A stretch of DNA of 64,000 nucleotides from Yponomeuta sedellus (Eukaryota > Arthropoda > Insecta > Lepidoptera > Yponomeutidae). The notes under the pieces are model-generated. The model did no database searches and was not told the origin of the DNA. It saw only the letters and a program-made list of their open reading frames with translations. Positions 1 to 9,646 of this stretch are shown here, one piece after another (position 1 is the first letter of the stretch; each line of letters begins with the position of its first letter). Where the stretch lies: assembly GCA_934045075.1 (NCBI GenBank), contig OW203749.1, forward strand, positions 5,484,804 to 5,548,803, written 5' to 3'. The translations under genes and the position numbers were made by a program.

Positions 1-500
1 ATTTTAGAGCGTTAAATAAGGAAGTTATTAACGACTCATATCCGATACATCGAATTGATGATATCGTTACATTTTCCCCCTGAAATATATATATATATTT
101 TTTATATATATAAAGTTTCCTATATTTATTGCATCTACTACACACCCTCTCTCACGTACACACACTCACTCACACATTTACACACCGAGAGGTTCTTACA
201 CTATACACACTGTAATAGATTTATAAGATTTAATTAATAGCTGGAACATAAAAGATTGCACTGCATACTCTGTACTAATTTCATCATTTTTAATATACAA
301 ACAAATGAAACTGTTTTGATTTGGTCTAAACTTTTTTGTAGCTAGTTCTATCTGTATATTTTTTCCGGATGGGGGCGCTGTTTGTTGAAGTACAGGTTCA
401 CGCCTAGTTTAGCAACAGATGCTACTATTTGCTTTTTGAAAAATGTACCTAGCATAATTCTAATTTAAGAAACTACTTGTATGATATTTTTGGAACAAAT
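1..500. other. non-coding, AT-rich, simple repeats
   Basis: No gene is recognised. The stretch holds a short AT microsatellite near 86-113 and a CA/CTCA-rich patch near 141-190. The small open frame here translates only this low-complexity sequence. Confidence 0.6.
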
Positions 501-504
501 AAAT

Positions 505-640
505 TCTATTCTATTCTTTATTGTACACCAGAGCACATATTATAAAACATGTAAAGTTACAAAGTACAATTGGCGGCCTTATTGCTAAAAGCAATTTCTT
601 CCAGACAACCTTAAGACGGAAAGTTGCAGAAAGAAACAGG
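505..640 (-). repeat. LINE 3'-end fragment (recurrent family)
   Basis: The stretch reading 'gtacaccagagcac ... ttggcggcctta ... agcaatttcttcc' recurs in either orientation near 10680-10810, 13540-13620, 16475-16565, 38390-38480, 54800-54930 and 60815-60905. On the minus strand each ends in an AATAAAGAATA-like tail, as expected of a non-LTR retrotransposon 3' end. No coding part of the family is attached to any copy, so the clade is not assigned. Confidence 0.55.
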
Positions 641-956
641 AGACGGGTAGTCGGTGCAAATATGAATATATTAATACACTACTTATATAAATAACAATAT
701 TCCTACATAAAATACCTACATATAAATAACAATATTGAGGGACACCGGCAGTAGTATCACACCAAGAGGAGAAGGATTCGTCTATACGTTTAGCCATAGA
801 ATACAAAGATTACAAATTTGGTTCATGAGATTAGGTATAAATTAGTGAGAAAAATTTAAAAACTAATGGGCGCTTTTACTTTATCTGTCACATCATGCTT
901 TCCAAATAGGTGTTTGGGAAACAACGTCGATACATGAAATCAATAGAAGATTGCAT

Positions 957-1745
957 AACGAGGGTAGAAAGAATCAATTCCCGAGGTATTGATACTTTCT
1001 ACCCGGCGGCTATTGTCCGAGTAGAAATTGATTCTTTTACCCGTGTTAAGCACTCTACTTTTCATTTCGAATATGAGGAAAATAAAAACTAATTTTTAAT
1101 ATTAAAATCTTGACATAAAAGATTATTACCAATTTTTTTTAATTCCGTCACAGATAATATAACTGATTACAGTGCGTTCACATTAACTTGACGCGTGAGA
1201 GAATTGGTAACAAGGACATAACATGTGAATTAGCTTTTGGACCTAATCGGAAGATGGTAAAACAAGCCCTCAATCCTTTTATTTTCCCCAAGTAATGGGA
1301 ATGATTTCTTTTTCAACATGGTAACAGTAAACATCTCAGTGCTACCAATTCTCTCACGCGTCAAGTTAATGTGAACGCACTGTAGTACCGCATATTTTAG
1401 TCGACTTTTTAAACTTTAAATATGGAACTCACCTCGTAATTGTTGCGGCATACTCCGCTCAAAGAAGTTTGCGAAATGAACACTGGCTGTTTAGAAACTC
1501 ACATGGCCGCAGCATTTTTTTTTTATTAATTTTTTTTTAAAGCCTATTTATTACAAAAACTCTTCACAGCTGACAGTAGTTCTATTTTTAAAGTTCATCC
1601 CCGCCTTTGGGTGGAAAGTAATTTGTATGAGTTTTTCCCTCCCTATGGAGGGAAGCAGCATTTTCCACCCAATAATCAGATCAAAACAACACTACTTTCC
1701 GAGTATGAGAAATGAAAAAAATATTTTACATCTCTCATGTTCGGT
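957..1745 (+). repeat. interspersed repeat, copy 1 of 2
   Basis: This stretch matches 40738-41245 closely over its length: the block starting 'agaaagaatcaattcccgag', the 'atatggaactcacc' block and the 'gagggaagcagcattt' block occur in the same order. Copy 1 carries a 213-bp MITE that copy 2 lacks. The family is not identified and no protein is encoded. Confidence 0.75.
1170..1382. mobile_element. 213-bp MITE with 40-bp perfect inverted repeats
   Basis: The ends are perfect 40-bp inverted repeats beginning CAGTGCGTTCACATTAACTT. The element is flanked by TA on both sides (1168-1169 and 1383-1384). The paralogous repeat at 40738-41245 has a single TA at the matching position, so it shows the empty site and confirms a TA target duplication. 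It has no coding capacity. TA duplication fits the Tc1/mariner superfamily, but the terminal sequence was not matched to a named family. Confidence 0.85.
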
Positions 1746-3340
1746 AAGTAGGTTTTTATTACCTCCCAAATGGGCTTGTAGGTAACTAATTAGCGCTCTA
1801 ATGTAATAATGTAGCTAGAAAAACCATATGGCGGTACCTAAGTAATTTTATAAAAAAAACACTTCTTTCTTTCAAAAAGTTCGCCGCAATAGACCATCAT
1901 ACTGGCGGCATGCATTCAGCCCAATGACCGAAGAGGTCGCTTTGCTATTTAGCCTTGTCTTCGTGTGAGTGTAATAGTCATCAATTTTAAATATCGAACG
2001 GCAAAGCTCAATTTCGGCCTTGAAAAAAAAATTAAAAGTTCTTTCCTTGATTCTTTTTAATGAATAAAGGCGGGAATAGAAAACATTTGCTTTGTAATGT
2101 TTTATTCTTGTAATGCCGGTTTGTCTATCTACTAATCTAATCTACTATTGTTTTACGAGTAGGTATGTCTACGTTATGGGATGATTTATGCAGCGCGCAG
2201 CATCTAGCTAGTTTAAGTAAAGGTGCCTGCACTTACACCAGGGTATTTAGGACAGGCATAAAAAAATCCAATAGACTGACCAGTGATGACCACTTTTGTG
2301 CTGATAACGGTGGCACCGCAGATTTGCATAATAATACCGTCTGTAGAGTTCTTTGTATACAGTCCAGCGTGCCATGGTATCCGACTCAATTGCGCTCGAG
2401 TACCGTTTACAATCAGGGCCTCATACTGGGGTGTTACTCGACCACAATCTGCGAAACAGAAGAATAAAACGGAGATTATTTTTTTTATTTATTTATTTAA
2501 TCACAAGAAGCTCACTGCGCAAACACAATTTAGGAAGACATATAATTAAAAAACATAGGTCATCCATAGGCCAATTACAAGCTTTTTTATTTAGATAAAG
2601 TTTAGAAAAATGATTTAAGTTATATATTTTATTATTGTTATTATGTTAGGTTAGGATATGAAAACTGAAAATATGTAAATAAAATGTTTTTATATATTAA
2701 ACGGGTCAAATCGCGAATATTTATTAGGTAAAACGTAATTACGTTTTACCCAATGAATTTTATTATTAACACATAAATTTGACAAAGAATTCTATGTAAT
2801 TGCGATATTTTTTTTTTAATATCGCGAATCATTAAGAAATACTATAAAATGATTTTTTTTAATTAAACCAAATTAATTACTATCTGAACTATTATTTTCC
2901 CGCACAGCTGGTTCATTTGTGGTTAGTAAGGCAAGCAGGCTTAATTCTTCTCGCTGTAGTAAGCTATGTCTATTTTTAGACTTGCTAGGAAAGGTTCTGT
3001 TAAATTAACAAGCGGATAAGGTGGTTCAGGGTGTCAACTAGCCCCACCAATGGAATAAAAATCGTAACTTGTATTATAATACCTAAGATTTATTCAAAAG
3101 TGCACATGAGAAATCTTAACAACTGTGACAACTATTATAAGAACCTACAGTCTACAACCTAGGATCAACAATCCAGGACTTTGTAACGGTGCAAACCTCT
3201 TTACACCATTTTTTATATTTCTTTTTTTATCTAATTCTTACCTTACGTGGTAATAACGTCTATATTATCACCGTATTGTAACATTATATATCTAGTTGTC
3301 TGCGTATAACTTCTAAAATGTCGTAGTTTTCACACAAGAA
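1746..3340. other. intergenic DNA, no gene recognised
   Basis: Open frames near 2165-2600 overlap one another, have no recognisable domain and lack supporting splice context. I see only AT-rich sequence and a short 'gtaaaacgtaattacgttttac' palindrome near 2727-2750, related to a fragment near 19687. Confidence 0.4.
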
Positions 3341-3349
3341 GAAATGAAA

Positions 3350-3905
3350 TGAAATGTTTTATTCAAAGTAGCGCAGATACTGCGGCTTAATGAACGTTAC
3401 AAGTCAAACTAGGTGTCCATTTCAAAATCTGGATCATTTTGGAGAAAAAATGGACAAAAAAACCCCAAACTTAGTCTTTTCAAATTCCTTAATTAACAGA
3501 ATTTACACAGGTTCTACAAAACTCGTGAATTTTAGATGAATCTGATCGCTCTTTTCTGCAAGACGAAGATGGTCTCAATGTCCGCTACCCGTCCCCACAA
3601 TTAGTATGCCGTAGGACATAATTACTATGGAAGTAATTAAAATAAACAAGCCTGGCAGTTGCGACGTCAGTTAGTTCCCTAATTCTTTTAACAGCATATG
3701 CTGCAGAGCTAAGCCTATTTGCCAATTTTTCTATATGAGGACCCCATTGAAGCTTTGCATCATTTGTGATACTCAGAAATACAGTCTCTTCGACAAGGCC
3801 CAGTTTGTCCTTTCCCAATATAACTTTGCTGTCAACTACTTTGACATTTGGTAGAGTGAACTTTATACATTTTGTCTTTTTTGAATTTAACAATAAGTTA
3901 TTAGA
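3350..3905 (-). pseudogene. Jockey/CR1-like reverse transcriptase 3' fragment
   Basis: The minus-strand frame 3893-3585 encodes about 100 residues typical of the C-terminal third of a non-LTR reverse transcriptase: 'WGPHIEKLANRLSSAAYAVK' followed by a 'YFNYFHSNYVL' stretch. Reading resumes in another frame with 'IFVLQKRAIRFI' near 3560-3530. The catalytic core is absent and the frame is shifted, so this is a 5'-truncated dead copy. Its 3' untranslated part (3340-3520, 'aactaggtgtccatttcaaa') recurs at 58235-58370. Confidence 0.8.
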
Positions 3906-3947
3906 CGTAAATCAGTTTAGTACCTGAGAGAGAGCATCATTAGTATT

Positions 3948-4274
3948 ATACTATTTTTATTTTTAATGCACTAACCCGTGCTAAGGAAAAAATTAAAAAC
4001 CTATTTAGAGTAATCATGTGGGTACAGTGATATCGTTCCGATGTAAAACCTAACTGCAAAGTAGCCAGTCGGGGCTGTAGGTGATGCAATTTGCTTAAGC
4101 CAGATGTCGCTGCCTGTACGTAATACAGAGAATAGTGTAAAGAGGTTCGAAATTTCACTGATGCCGGTGATTCGCCCATGGGCTCAATTGGTAGAGCGCT
4201 GGCACGGATAGCCAGAGGTTGCGGGTTCGAATCCCGGCATGGGTGAAATTTTTAGCCTCTAAATAGGTTTTTAA
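3948..4274 (+). mobile_element. hairpin tRNA-like SINE, copy with 12-bp TSD
   Basis: It starts with the head 'ctatttttatttttaatgca' and ends 'gcctctaaataggttttta'. The tRNA-like module at 4172-4245 has an A box (TGGCTCAATTGGTAGAGC) and a B box (GGTTCGAATCC). Exact 12-bp direct repeats ATCATTAGTATT flank it at 3936-3947 and 4275-4286, the mark of target-primed reverse transcription. The head contains an inverted copy of the tail (ACCTATTTAGAG against CTCTAAATAGGT), so a transcript could fold end to end. Confidence 0.85.
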
Positions 4275-4451
4275 ATCATTAGTATTGTCAAGGTCTACAA
4301 ATGCTGTGTGTAGGTACCTTTAATTGGCATAATCGCTAGTCCTAAGTCACATTTAGAATAAGCATTGTCATGTTTGCGTGCTTGCTGTTGCCTACCTAAT
4401 GAATAAAATAAAAAAAAAATCTATCACTATTTTAAATTATGTCACACAGTT

Positions 4452-6194
4452 AAAGTGTCAGGCAGTGTTATAGTAGGCCGACAAATCTTACATTCAACGG
4501 CCACCTACTGCACTCTGCAGTTGGTTGTCAGCAAGGCGACCCGCTCGGACCGGCTATATTTAGTTTGGCTATTCACACACACGTTAAGTCCTTGGCATCA
4601 AAATTCAACGTTTGGTATTTAGACGATGGGACCCTAGGAGGCGACGCGAATTGTGTACTTTCAGATCTCAAAAATTTAATCGAGAAATTCAAGTCTATAG
4701 GGTTGGATCTAAATTTTTCAAAGTGTGAACTGTACACAAATGTTTCTTCCACCGAGAGTAAACAACATTTGATATCAAAATTCAATAGTTTGGCACCTGA
4801 CATTAAAATAATTGATAACGAATCGCTTCGCCTCCTAGGTGCCCCAATTCTGGACGATTCCTATGCAAGCTTCGTTTGTGATCAAATAACTAAATTTAAG
4901 GAATCGTCTGGTCGTCTCAAGGAGATAAATCCACACATGGCTTACTGGATCATCAAATTCTGCCTTTTTGTCCCTAAATTCACGTATGCTCTAAGGTTTT
5001 CAACCCTTTGGAATCATTTAGATCTTTTACTTTGTCTCGACGAACTTATCAAAACTACTATAATAGACATTCTAAATTGCCCCTTACAGGATAGGAGATG
5101 GACCCAGGCCACACTTCCGATCCGTCACGGTGGCCTGGGTATAAGAACGGCATCAAGTGTGGCCCTCCCGGCGTTCCTGTCCTCGGTTCATAGCACGATC
5201 GACCTCATTGGTAAAATGATTTCCCCGTCTCTTGGAGACGTAGAGGTCGCGTGCGTAGCTGAGGCCAGGAGTGCCTGGACCGACGCAGCCGGTCCGAGCC
5301 AGGTAATTCCAAAGATTCTGGGATCGCAGAGGCTTTGGGATGAGCCGCTCTGCATGCGGGTTCGTAAAGAACTCCTTGAAACTGCAGGCGACGACGCGGA
5401 GCGTGCTCGTCTCTTAGCCAGCTGCGAGCCAGAATCAGGCTACTGGTTGAGGGCCCTTCCATCGGCGAGCATAGGTACTCTCTTAGAGTAAACCACATTT
5501 AGTTTGGGAGTTAGTCTGAGGTTGGGAGCCAGGACTAACGAGCCACATCGCTGTCGCTGCGGTGGAGGCGTCGATGCGTTAGGTCACCATGGCCTGGCAT
5601 GCTGCCGTAGCGCTGGACGTCTATCTAGACACGCTGCCCTGAATGACATAATCCGTCGGGTTCTTGCCAGCGTAGGCGTGCCTGCAGTCCTGGAGCCCAC
5701 TGGGATTGCGCGCGACGATGGCAAGAGGCCTGACGGAATGACTCTCATTCCATGGAAGAATGGGCGGTCGCTGGTCTGGGACGCAACTTGTGTTGATACG
5801 CTTGCACAGTCCCATATCCATGCGACCGCCTGCCATGCAGGGGCGGCGGCGTCCAACGCAGAGTCGAATAAGAGGCACAAATATGCAGCCATAGGGCAGG
5901 GCTATATATTTGTGCCTTTCGGAGTCGAGACTCTGGGGCCATGGGGTCCGGAGGCGAGACTCCTCTTTAAGGAGATCTCGTCGCGCCTAGTCGACGCTTC
6001 AGGAGACCCGAGGGCTGGTGCTTACTTTGGCCAAAGAATAAGCCTAGCCATACAGCGAGGCAATGCCGCCAGCCTTCTTGGTACTCTGCCGCCCGACAGC
6101 GATCTGGCTCAAATATTTTATTTAAATTAGAATGTTTTAGGTTTAGTTCCATTTTTATCATTAATAATTATTATTATTATAAATATTTAAGCTA
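4452..6194 (+). mobile_element. 5'-truncated RT plus RLE retroelement with 10-bp TSD
   Basis: The 10-bp direct repeats TCACACAGTT lie at 4442-4451 and 6195-6204. The 5' end is cut inside the reverse transcriptase and the 3' end is an ATT-rich stretch (6160-6190). The coding part is described separately. Truncation at the 5' end plus a target duplication is the normal product of incomplete target-primed reverse transcription. Confidence 0.8.
4456..6130 (+). pseudogene. reverse transcriptase with C-terminal zinc-knuckle and restriction-like endonuclease
   Basis: The reading frame is continuous from about 4456 to 6130 apart from one in-frame TAA at 5489-5491. The N-terminal part has RT motif 'CQQGDPLGPAIFS' and the active-site variant YLDD (near 4617-4628), then the thumb-like 'RHGGLGIRTASS'. 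After the stop comes a CxC...H...C knuckle ('CRCGG ... GHHGLACC') and then 'RPDGM ... LVWDATC', the PD...D core of a restriction-like endonuclease. That order is known from R2/R4/NeSL-type non-LTR elements, which use a C-terminal RLE instead of an APE endonuclease. The finger half of the RT is missing through 5' truncation. The frame is otherwise undamaged over 1.6 kb, so the insertion looks fairly young. The exact clade is not certain. Confidence 0.8.
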
Positions 6195-6254
6195 TCACAC
6201 AGTTCGAGATTTTCCTCATTTTTCATCATTACTACTTCACAGGCAGGCAGATGC

Positions 6255-6350
6255 TGGATGCGGCAAGCTAAAGACAGGGCGCTATGGCGCTCATTAGGGG
6301 AGGGCTATGTCCAGCAGAGGACTAGTATAGCCTGACGATGACGATGACTA
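6255..6350 (-). repeat. fragment of repeat family C
   Basis: 'aggggagggctatgtccagcag' recurs (often reverse-complemented) at 16955-17180, 34236-34440, 44893-45121, 52362-52608 and 57030-57115. It is followed here by a GACGAT run. See the 44893-45121 entry for the best-defined copy. Confidence 0.6.
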
Positions 6351-6465
6351 CTTCACATCTAGACTAGATCTGACTATTTTACCTACTTATCCGTTTTTAT
6401 CCAGTTTTCCGTTTTTATTATAAATATAAAGTAAATAAAACAGTACAAAGTTAAAGTCGTTCCAG

Positions 6466-6802
6466 TTTTATCTATTAATATAAAAATGAATCGCTGAATG
6501 TGTTGGTAAGCACAAATCTCGAGAGCAGCTGAACCGATTTCGCTGATTCTTTTTTTAGAATATTCCTTGAAGTACTAGGACGGTTTTTATGGAGAGAAAA
6601 TAAAAAAAAAAAAGAATCCTCTGTTAGGCGGTACGAAGTTCGCTGGGTCAGGTAGTCTATAAAAATGATTCGCTGAATGTGTTGGTAAGCGCAAATCTCG
6701 AGATCAGCTGAACCGATTTCGCTAATTCTTTTTTTAGAATAATTAAAGTAGAAAACTTAATCAAAATGATAGGCGGCACGAAGTTCGCGGGGTCAGCTAG
6801 TT
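6466..6802 (+). mobile_element. Helitron-like non-autonomous element, head-to-tail dimer
   Basis: Two tandem copies (about 6466-6655 and 6656-6802) each begin 'ataaaaatgaatcgctgaat' or nearly so, contain 'tctcgaga.cagctgaaccg', and end 'ggcg..acgaagttcgc.ggg' followed by GTCAG. The second ends in CTAG before a T. Helitrons end in CTRR, preceded by a short hairpin and inserted before T, which this fits. No Rep/helicase is encoded. Confidence 0.6.
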
Positions 6803-6809
6803 GTTTATA

Positions 6810-7165
6810 AAAGTTAAAAGTTTTACAACACCATAACTTTAATCGATTTCCGCCAAAAACGGCCGTTTTAGCGGAAAGAGATTAAAGTCCTAGGATATTA
6901 ATATTACATTCTAGGCTATTTGTTCTAAATATAGTTATCGCAGATATTAAGAATTTTCATATACATACATTTTTGGAAAAAAATGTATTTTTAAACAAGT
7001 TCTCATTTTTATTCCATTGGTGGCGCTTGTTAACGCCCCTAAGCGCCTTAAGAAGATCAGACCAGTGTTGGTGTCAATTCTTGATGTTTTATTTTTCATT
7101 TCACTTCAGCTAGATCTTAATATTTTCCGTATACCGTATAGTATACAACTGCTTAACGTACCTTG
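6810..7165. other. no gene recognised
   Basis: AT-rich sequence with a short inverted pair 'taatcgatttccgcc..aaa' and 'ttagcggaaagagatta' near 6838-6885. Nothing coding is visible. Confidence 0.4.
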
Positions 7166-7182
7166 CGAATCATGGACAAAAT

Positions 7183-7295
7183 GCCACTAGCGGTAGTCAC
7201 AGGACGATCACCTGACCGCATCTGTTGTCGCTCAACTCAAGTGATTGAATCCAATCGCTCGTTTCGACTGGGCCACGAACGCTTCCACCGGTATA
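7183..7295 (-). repeat. 5S-derived SINE, 5' fragment
   Basis: The reverse complement of this stretch matches the head of the 5S-rRNA-like SINE family (see 22380-22722), including AGTTGAGC and the GTGACTACCGCTAGTGGCAT block. Only the head is present. Confidence 0.6.
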
Positions 7296-7499
7296 AGAGT
7301 ACACATACATACATAACCTCTCGCCTATATCTCAGAGGGGTAGTCAGAGACCAGGGACTGCCACCTGCCACGATCCTGACAGATCACATTGGCTTCATCA
7401 ACGTTCATTAGCCGTTGCATGCACGCACGCCGGTTCCGGGTACTTTTTATCTTCCCCTTTGCTAATACATCACCTATTTGGTCGATATATGCCCGTCTG

Positions 7500-7690
7500 G
7501 GCGTCCTTTATGTTAAATTATATAACATAAAGGATTTTATGTTATATAATATAACATAAAGGACGCTTTATGTTATATTATATAACATAACAATTATTCA
7601 TTCACAAAACCTTTATGAATGAATAATTGTTATTATTAAATCATATTTATGTTATATTATATTAAATGGAGAAATTGAATCATTATTATA
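7500..7690. repeat. AT-rich multi-palindrome
   Basis: The unit 'tatgttatataatataacata' recurs in both orientations with 'ggacgctt/aaaggattt' spacers, and a further pair 'acaattattcattca' / 'tgaatgaataattgt' lies at 7588-7632. This is probably the core of a decayed foldback element. No target duplication was found. Confidence 0.55.
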
Positions 7691-8192
7691 TGTATTATTG
7701 AATCATTGTTTGAATAATATATGCACTAACAACACACTACTAATTATACACAGTGCATCTCTTGCTGGTACAATAGTCATAATCAAGTAATAATTAAGGA
7801 ATTATTTGTTTAATTAATGAGCAGAGCGGTTTATTCTGTATAATTTATTGTTTATGGTTAAAGGTCGTTTTGTACCTATTTTTATTTTAAATATTGTAGT
7901 TGTTTTATTCAAATGTCATTGCCGTTCTCACACTATGGCTGTAGCTGAAAATCAGTTGAATATCTACTTATTTAAAGTAGGTACCATTATACTGAGATAC
8001 GGCCTTTTTGAGCTTATGTGGCACACCCACATACGGCCTAAAATGCCGTAGAACTCGATGCATGTGAGTTAGTATTTAAGATAAAGCTGTATTTGTACTT
8101 AAACTATTTTATGTAATTATTTTTTATGTGATGCTTTATGTGTGTGTGTCTTTAAGCAAAAATAAATGATTCATCTATCTATCTATTCATCT

Positions 8193-8480
8193 TTACGAGA
8201 ACCTCCACTTCCACTCACATTCGCAATATATATTTGTTTCATCCTCTCCACATGTCCAAACCAACGCAACAGTCTCAATTCTAGTCACTACATCCTCTTT
8301 CAGTCCACAACGTTCTCTAATCAGACTATTGCGTATCCTGTCATTCAAAGTAACACTACAAATACTTCTCAAGGACCTCATTTCTACTGCATTAATTCTA
8401 CTTTCTTGCTCCTTTTGCCACACCCAAGTCTCGCTACCATAAGTGTAAAGAGTGTAATGATTTAATCTAGTCCAATCTAA
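8193..8480 (-). pseudogene. RTE-like reverse transcriptase C-terminal fragment
   Basis: The minus frame encodes 'YGSETWVWQKEQESRINAVE', then 'LNDRIRNSLIRERCGLKEDV', a signature C-terminal stretch of RTE/BovB-type RT proteins that is very common in insect genomes. Only about 95 residues remain. The copy ends some 20 bp from the splice donor of the sushi exon at 8502. Confidence 0.85.
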
Positions 8481-8501
8481 GCACGTGAATCTACGGCTTA
8501 C

Positions 8502-8731
8502 CATAACACGTCGCCATAGTCGTCTTCCAAGCTCCACCAGTGCAGTATGCACTCGGCTCTCCGCTCATCTGATATCCGGAGTCGCACGTTACAGTGATGA
8601 TGGCAGCGTGGAGGCCATCTCCCGGGACGGCGTCAGGCGATCCATATACCGTGTATCCTCCGTTCGCAGGATATGGGGGCAGGATGCAGGCTCCAGTCGG
8701 AGCTGGCCTGTCTTGCGTCGGTACTGGCTTG
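8502..8731 (-). CDS. sushi (CCP) domain exon of HP14/modular-protease type
   Basis: Read on the minus strand, this exon runs from acceptor ...ATTGCAG|C to donor TATG|GTAAGC (phase 2 in, phase 1 out; 230 nt). It encodes one complete CCP module with the four expected cysteines (GACILPP, VTCDSGY, AYCTGG, ATCYG) and the conserved Trp before the last Cys. The 'GACILPPYPANGGY' start closely resembles the sushi domain of moth HP14. It lies downstream of the last catalytic exon of the protease gene ending at 9444, whose end phase (2) matches its start phase. No LDLa, wonton or further protease exon is seen to its left down to position 1. It may be a C-terminal extension of that protease, part of a paralogue running off the left edge, or an orphan exon. 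Confidence 0.8.
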
Positions 8732-8784
8732 CTGCAATTCATAGTTTTAAACGAACATTTTATTGTAGACACTGTCCAGTTATC

Positions 8785-9130
8785 ATCAAGCCATTATGTC
8801 CCCACCGAGGGGCACGGGTGTCTGCCCTGAGGATGATATCCATACTCCACCACGGGGGCCAAGTCCGGGTTGGTGGAGGATTGCAAGACTAGTGGCTGGT
8901 TTTACTGTCCGAATTTTTAAGCCGCCCTAAGGCCTCTGACTTGGCTCAACGACTGCCATCTATCGACGGCAGCTGGCACCAACTGCTTGACGTGCCTTAC
9001 GAAGCACGGAACGCCACTATCGTTAGTCATAGACGGTCACCCATCCATCCGTACTTGGCCCCCGTGTTGGAGAATGGCCTATACCTTTTTTCGGGAAGAG
9101 ACCCGTGCCCCTCGGTGGGGACATAATGGG
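8785..9130 (-). repeat. 5S-derived SINE copies, inverted pair
   Basis: 8785-9050 is a minus-orientation copy of the 5S-like SINE (tail 'cattatgtccccaccgaggg', head 'gacggtcacccatcc'). 9050-9130 is the tail of a second copy in plus orientation. Together they form a partial foldback between the sushi exon and the last protease exon. Confidence 0.65.
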
Positions 9131-9136
9131 TTGATA

Positions 9137-9406
9137 GTTAGTTAGTTAGACCTGAGATTTCCGCACTTAGCCTCATAGTTGGGCCATTGTACGTAGTAAG
9201 CGCTGAGGTACGCTAACACCTCAGACACTAGGGTTTCCTTACGATAATTTCCTTCACCGTCAGCGAGTAGTATTGCTACTAGAATTTCACAAATGTACAT
9301 AACTTACAAAACAAAGTCATTGGCACATGCCGGGGTTCGAACCCACGACCTCCCGATTGAGCAGCCGGAGTTCTACACCGCTCCGCTACCACCGCACAAT
9401 GGGTTG
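9137..9406 (-). mobile_element. tRNA-derived SINE
   Basis: On the minus strand it starts 'gcggtggtagcggagcggtg', has B box GGTTCGAACCC, a conserved core 'gtgaaggaaa..atcgtaagga', and ends in a (TAAC)n tail 'ctaactaactaac'. It is a close relative of the plus-strand copy at 16205-16467. It lies 38 bp downstream of the protease stop codon. Confidence 0.75.
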
Positions 9407-9443
9407 ATGACGATGATAATGAAAAAAACCCGTCGCTGGCACC

Positions 9444-9646
9444 TTACCCGGGGACTTTTTTCCTGATAAAGGTCCCGTAGCGCGAGACCTTGGTAAACGT
9501 GGTGACGGCATACGTATTGCACTGGGTATTATTCCTGGGAGAGGAAGAGACGATCCCGCGCAAGTAGTAGCGGGTGACTCCGCTGGCGTCGGTGCTGGGG
9601 AACACCAGTCCGCCGCCACTGTCACCCTTACAGAGCGACGTGACAC
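9444..9646 (-). CDS. HP14-like protease exon 7 (Ser247, C-terminus)
   Basis: Acceptor TTCCCGAG|GT, phase 1 in. It contains TSLCKGDSGGGLVF with catalytic Ser247 and S1 residue Ser241, then the C-terminal strand and helix ending RKKVPG. The reading frame stops at TAA 9446-9444, but the same bases form a GTAAGG donor (9447-9442) that would leave phase 2. Confidence 0.85.

Noticed and set aside
2165..2598. Three overlapping plus-strand frames of 80-100 residues
   Set aside because: They overlap each other in different phases with no recognisable motif; no evidence that any is expressed.
4172..4245. Apparent tRNA gene (clear A and B boxes, foldable cloverleaf)
   Set aside because: Identical units recur inside SINE copies with target duplications, and the anticodon loop lacks U33. 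Treated as a SINE module, not a functional tRNA.
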